DNA of 64,000 bases from Thermosediminibacter litoriperuensis (lineage in GTDB: Bacteria > Bacillota > Thermosediminibacteria > Thermosediminibacterales > Thermosediminibacteraceae): the NCBI RefSeq assembly GCF_008124715.1, contig NZ_VNHO01000004.1, positions 1 through 64,000 on the forward strand, in the 5' to 3' direction. Below are positions 61,403 to 64,000 of this stretch, piece after piece. Both the position numbers and the translations under genes were made by a program. The notes under the pieces were generated by a model. That model had not been told where the DNA came from. It did no database searches and was given only the letters and a program-made list of their open reading frames with translations. Every line of letters begins with the position of its first letter. Positions within the stretch are counted from its first letter, which is position 1.

Positions 61403-62747
61403 TATTTCGCATGAATCGACAGACGTAAAAGACCTAATTGTGGAGAAAATATACGAGAAGGCCGAAAGCATAACCCGGAAGGCTGTAAGATACGACAGGT
61501 TCAGGGAAGACCTGGACAAAAAGATAGACTTGTTGCTGACTTCCAGAGTTACAGGTATTCTTTTCATGCTCCTACTTTTGGGCGTTATATTCTGGCTGAC
61601 CCTCATTGGAGCCAATTACCCTTCCCAGCTTCTGGCGAAAGTTCTTTTTGGAATCCAGGGTTTTCTTGAAAGCTTCCTGATGTCGATTGGAGCCCCCGAG
61701 TGGGTCAACGGTTTTTTAGTCACCGGAATGTACAGGACCCTGGCGTGGGTGGTATCGGTTATGCTGCCTCCCATGGCGATATTCTTTCCCCTATTCACCT
61801 TTCTGGAAGACTTGGGTTACCTGCCTCGGGTAGCCTTCAACCTGGACTATTTTTTTAAAAGAGCGGGCGCCCATGGAAAACAGGCCCTCACCATGAGCAT
61901 GGGCTTCGGTTGTAATGCCGCCGGCGTCGTATCCTGCCGGATAATAAACTCACCGCGGGAACGCATGATAGCCATTCTCACCAACAACTTCGTACCCTGT
62001 AACGGCCGCTTTCCGACGCTGATCCTGCTCGCGTCCCTTTTTATAGGAGGGCTGGCACCTAATCTGGGGTGGCTGCTGGCTTCCCTTACCGTATCCGGCT
62101 TAGTCGTTTTCGGAATATTAATAACGCTCCTGGTATCGAAACTGCTTTCCTCCACCCTGCTTAAGGGGCTGCCTTCATCCTTTATCCTGGAACTTCCACC
62201 ATACCGCCCTCCCCATATCGGCAGTATAATAATCCGCTCCATATACGAGCGCACTCTTTTCGTCCTTGGGCGGGCTGTGGCCGTGGCGGCTCCCGCCGGG
62301 GGCATCATATGGCTTCTTGCCCACATAAAATTCGAAAACCAGAGCCTGCTGGCCCAGGCTGCGGCCTTTTTAGACCCGCTCGGCCGGCTGATGGGCCTGG
62401 ACGGATATATTCTCATGGCTTTTATCGCAGGACTGCCCGCCAACGAAATAGTGCTACCCATACTGCTCATGGGGTATCTAGCCCAGGGGACCATGATTTC
62501 TCCCGACGATTTCACAAGCCTCAAGGAGCTGCTGGTGAACCACGGCTGGACCACCCTTACCGCCATCAACACCATGCTGTTTTCCCTGCTCCACTTTCCC
62601 TGCGCCACCACGCTGTGGACCATAAGAAGCGAAACCGGAGGGGCCAGGTGGGCGGTTTGCGCAGCGGCGCTCACGACCGCCGTTGCACTGCTGGTGTGTT
62701 TTATAACTGCGTCCCTTTACAGGCTGGTAATGTGGGTTATTTTTTGA
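61353..62747 (+). CDS. feoB: FeoB membrane domain encoded as a separate gene
   Basis: The permease half of FeoB, 464 residues with about eight helices. Gate regions are intact: MGFGCNAAGVVSCRIINSPRE near 200, NNFVPCNGRFPTLILLASLF, and LPANEIVLPILLMGY near 355. The first 60 residues are soluble (KDLIVEKIYEKAESI), as in the linker of normal FeoB. It has its own GGGAGGAA site seven to eight bases before ATG 61353 and overlaps the G-domain gene by 50 bases in a different frame. Either a true two-gene FeoB or an old frameshift. Confidence 0.88.
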   Translation: MDIHFFHSSRETGDSNDISHESTDVKDLIVEKIYEKAESITRKAVRYDRFREDLDKKIDLLLTSRVTGILFMLLLLGVIFWLTLIGANYPSQLLAKVLFGIQGFLESFLMSIGAPEWVNGFLVTGMYRTLAWVVSVMLPPMAIFFPLFTFLEDLGYLPRVAFNLDYFFKRAGAHGKQALTMSMGFGCNAAGVVSCRIINSPRERMIAILTNNFVPCNGRFPTLILLASLFIGGLAPNLGWLLASLTVSGLVVFGILITLLVSKLLSSTLLKGLPSSFILELPPYRPPHIGSIIIRSIYERTLFVLGRAVAVAAPAGGIIWLLAHIKFENQSLLAQAAAFLDPLGRLMGLDGYILMAFIAGLPANEIVLPILLMGYLAQGTMISPDDFTSLKELLVNHGWTTLTAINTMLFSLLHFPCATTLWTIRSETGGARWAVCAAALTTAVALLVCFITASLYRLVMWVIF

Positions 62748-62756
62748 AATCATCAC

Positions 62757-62793
62757 GAAAAAGCGGTTCCCTTTTACGGAAACCGCTTTTTTC
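62757..62793 (+). terminator. Terminator of the feo operon
   Basis: AAAAGCGGTTCC and GGAAACCGCTTTT form a near-perfect stem with a run of T on the plus strand, ten bases after the feoB membrane-part stop. Confidence 0.85.
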
Positions 62794-62807
62794 AGTGTCT
62801 TTGTTTT

Positions 62808-62960
62808 TCAGCCCAGCATTTCAAGAAAAGCCTGGACCCGGGTCTTTATCTGCTCCGAATCATTTTCGCTGTAATCAGTTTCAATGAGAAGAAGGGGTAC
62901 CCCTTCCCTCTGCATGGGCCGGGAAAACGCCTTCTCCCGGCGGATACTGCAAACCTTCAT
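62808..62960 (-). pseudogene. 3' remnant of a 2-hydroxyacyl-CoA dehydratase subunit gene
   Basis: Fifty codons in one frame end with a stop at 62808. The sequence REGVPLLLIETDYSENDSEQ followed by IKTRVQAFLEML is the usual C-terminus of HgdB/BcrC-type subunits of 2-hydroxyacyl-CoA dehydratases (IE-x-DYS ... Q-x-RTR-x-EAF-x-EM). The upstream 350 residues are missing: the frame leads straight into the thiT terminator and thiT. An independent small gene is unlikely because there is no ribosome site before the ATG at 62958-62960. Confidence 0.65.
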
Positions 62961-62987
62961 GATGGGGACAATTCCCTAAAAATACCT

Positions 62988-63033
62988 AAAAAAATTCCCT
63001 CCCCGGAAGTGATCCCACCTCCGGAGAGGGAGT
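62988..63033 (-). terminator. Terminator after thiT
   Basis: TCCCTCTCCGG pairs with CCGGGGAGGGA around a loop of about 14 bases, followed by ATTTTTTT on the leftward transcript, just past the thiT stop. Confidence 0.85.
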
Positions 63034-63045
63034 TCTAAAATGGTT

Positions 63046-63573
63046 TTAACCGGAATCGCCGCTGCCTTCATTCTTACGAATAAAGCGGTAAAGCACAAAT
63101 CTTACCGCAAGAAGACTTATCACCAGCTCGGGCAATAGGTAACTGCCGTTGTAAATCGCCGAGTAGACGAGGGCATTCATACCCTCGGGAGCGTAGGAGG
63201 CAAAGAAGATTACACCTGAAAGAAGGTGCGAAAGGAACCGCCCCAAAATACCCGCGGGTATGCCGAGATAAATCCTGCCTCCGAACAACCCTGCGAGACC
63301 CAGCAGTCCGAATGCGAGCGGGTAGTCTAAAATTACCTGTGCCGGGTGAACGATGTAGGGTTCTATCACTAGCTGCAGAAGACCGTATACCGTCCCTGCC
63401 AGAACCCCTTTGGCAGCTCCATGCCGTACCGAGTAGAGGATGATGGGCACCATGCTACCCAGGGTAACGGAGCCGCCGTAGGGGGCCTGAAAGACCTTGA
63501 TGAAACTCAGTATAGTGGCAATCCCAATCATCAGTGCCCCTTCGATAAATGCAGATAGATTCTGTCTTCTCAT
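63046..63573 (-). CDS. thiT: Energy-coupling factor thiamine transporter S component
   Basis: ThiT is the thiamine-binding membrane subunit of an ECF importer; it needs the shared EcfAA'T module encoded elsewhere. The 175-residue, six-helix protein shows the thiamine site residues in ALVYSAIYNGSYLLPE and PAQVILDYPLAFGLLGLAG, and GGSVTLGSMVPIIL near residue 33. ATG 63573 with GGAGGG six bases upstream is chosen over the in-frame ATG at 63579, which overlaps that site. It is controlled by the TPP riboswitch just upstream. Confidence 0.93.
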   Translation of the reverse strand: MRRQNLSAFIEGALMIGIATILSFIKVFQAPYGGSVTLGSMVPIILYSVRHGAAKGVLAGTVYGLLQLVIEPYIVHPAQVILDYPLAFGLLGLAGLFGGRIYLGIPAGILGRFLSHLLSGVIFFASYAPEGMNALVYSAIYNGSYLLPELVISLLAVRFVLYRFIRKNEGSGDSG

Positions 63574-63597
63574 GGTCATCCCTCCGCCTTTTTAATA

Positions 63598-63628
63598 TAA
63601 AAATAAAAGCCCACCCGTATAGGTGGGC
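63598..63628 (-). terminator. Riboswitch-controlled terminator ahead of thiT
   Basis: GCCCACC-TATAC-GGGTGGGC followed by TTTTATTTTT on the leftward transcript, between the TPP aptamer and thiT. It is the expected off-switch when thiamine diphosphate is bound. Confidence 0.85.
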
Positions 63629-63645
63629 AAGTAAATCGGCGCGAT

Positions 63646-63741
63646 TCACGTGCTTCCCTACGCGGGCATTACCCCGTTCAGGTTCTGGGGTCGAAGCCCT
63701 ACCATCGGGCTTCCTCTCAGCCGGAGCTCCCCCAGCACGTT
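63646..63741 (-). ncRNA. TPP riboswitch (THI element)
   Basis: The leftward RNA contains CTGAGAGG, GACCCCAGAACCTGA and GGGTAATGCCCGCGTAGGGA, with closing arms ACGTGCT and AGCACGT. These are the conserved sensor blocks of the TPP aptamer. AT-rich DNA with several TATAAT strings at about 63750-63772 is the likely promoter. Confidence 0.96.
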
Positions 63742-63839
63742 CAACAACTATTTTATTATATTATACTATATTATACATACACGAAAAAACCATTTATTCC
63801 AATTTATTATACATCTATAGAAGATTATTGCCAATACCC

Positions 63840-64000
63840 TCACGTCCTATCCCGCATCAGCTTAACAAACCGGACTATGATTGTAGGGAAAGCAATAACC
63901 AGCCCCGGCAAAGAAACCCGGATGCTGGCAGGAGAAGATTTCTTCAGGCTGAAAACCTTGAAGTAAAAATTGAGCGCACCGGTGCGGGAACGTCGTTAAG
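63840..64000 (-). CDS. 3' end of an unidentified gene (runs off the right edge)
   Basis: A minus-strand frame is open from the window edge to a TGA at 63840. Its last residues read SIRVSLPGLVIAFPTIIVRF followed by VKLMRDRT: one hydrophobic helix then a basic tail, as at the end of a membrane protein. With only about 53 codons and a second frame open over much of the same stretch, the call is tentative. Confidence 0.35.

Noticed and set aside
1-64000. CRISPR arrays, tRNA or rRNA genes, prophage or integrase genes
   Set aside because: No regularly spaced repeats, no tRNA-like cloverleaf with conserved TTCGA arm, no rRNA segments and no integrase motifs were seen. The only mobile-element gene is the transposase fragment at the left edge.

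Overview
The window reads as a chromosomal segment of an anaerobic, amino-acid-fermenting Firmicute of the class Clostridia. The best guess is a moderately thermophilic member of the Thermosediminibacterales/Thermoanaerobacterales; this is inferred from gene content, not proven. Supporting signs are a D-proline reductase (Stickland) operon with an in-frame UGA/selenocysteine, Firmicute-type FMN and TPP riboswitches, a sigma-54 enhancer-binding regulator, an S-layer/secondary-polymer gene cluster with csaB, and a MinJ-like division protein. Almost all genes lie on the minus strand. The plus-strand exceptions are a radical SAM gene (about 26.2-27.1 kb) and the feo operon (60.4-62.7 kb).

Layout from left to right. 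0-0.35 kb: 5' end of an IS1182-type transposase gene and a palindrome. 0.37-5.3 kb: uvrB-uvrA with a LexA-like box upstream. 5.4-16.2 kb: proline module. Transcribed right to left it is prdR, prdC, prdA, a small CBO2463-like gene, prdB (UGA read as Sec), prdD, prdE, prdF (proline racemase), a TauE/SafE permease, an NSS sodium symporter and a hidden 35-residue MetS-like subunit. Two exact -24/-12 sigma-54 promoters drive prdC onward and prdR, and both share an upstream palindromic motif. 16.4-22.2 kb: a 65-residue unknown gene, then ftsE-ftsX-envC-ctpB-minJ-like. 22.3-26.1 kb: FMN-riboswitch ribDEBAH. 26.2-32.9 kb: radical SAM protein, then a three-gene glycan module containing an unusual glycosyltransferase/GH130 fusion. 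33.2-37.3 kb: AT-richer, probably acquired island with a frameshifted TipA-type MerR regulator, a decayed stretch, and a class III CoA-transferase/MadL/MadM operon. 37.3-39.1 kb: split transketolase. 39.1-48.9 kb: YitT protein, then a cell-wall polysaccharide cluster (tagA, csaB, DUF5693, two GT4 enzymes, O-antigen ligase, DUF4330). 48.9-52.6 kb: prfB with programmed frameshift, and secA. 52.7-55.4 kb: a small cassette of an unknown 220-residue protein, a 28-residue hydrophobic peptide, a membrane HD-GYP protein and a DUF5317 membrane protein. 55.5-60.2 kb: a complete branched-chain/amino-acid-type ABC transporter (livKHMGF). 60.4-62.7 kb: feoA and a feoB split into two overlapping genes. 62.8-64.0 kb: a remnant of a 2-hydroxyacyl-CoA dehydratase subunit, thiT under a TPP riboswitch, and the 3' end of an unidentified gene.

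The best-supported functional story is proline import (NSS symporter plus small subunit), racemisation by PrdF, and reductive ring opening by the pyruvoyl/Sec enzyme PrdAB with electrons delivered through PrdC. All of it is switched on by PrdR with sigma-54. The most striking structural observation is that the PrdA paralogue is encoded as two genes (prdD, prdE) separated at the position equivalent to the self-cleaving Cys of PrdA. The best candidates for something undescribed are the peptide/HD-GYP/DUF5317 cassette and the GT-GH130 fusion module.
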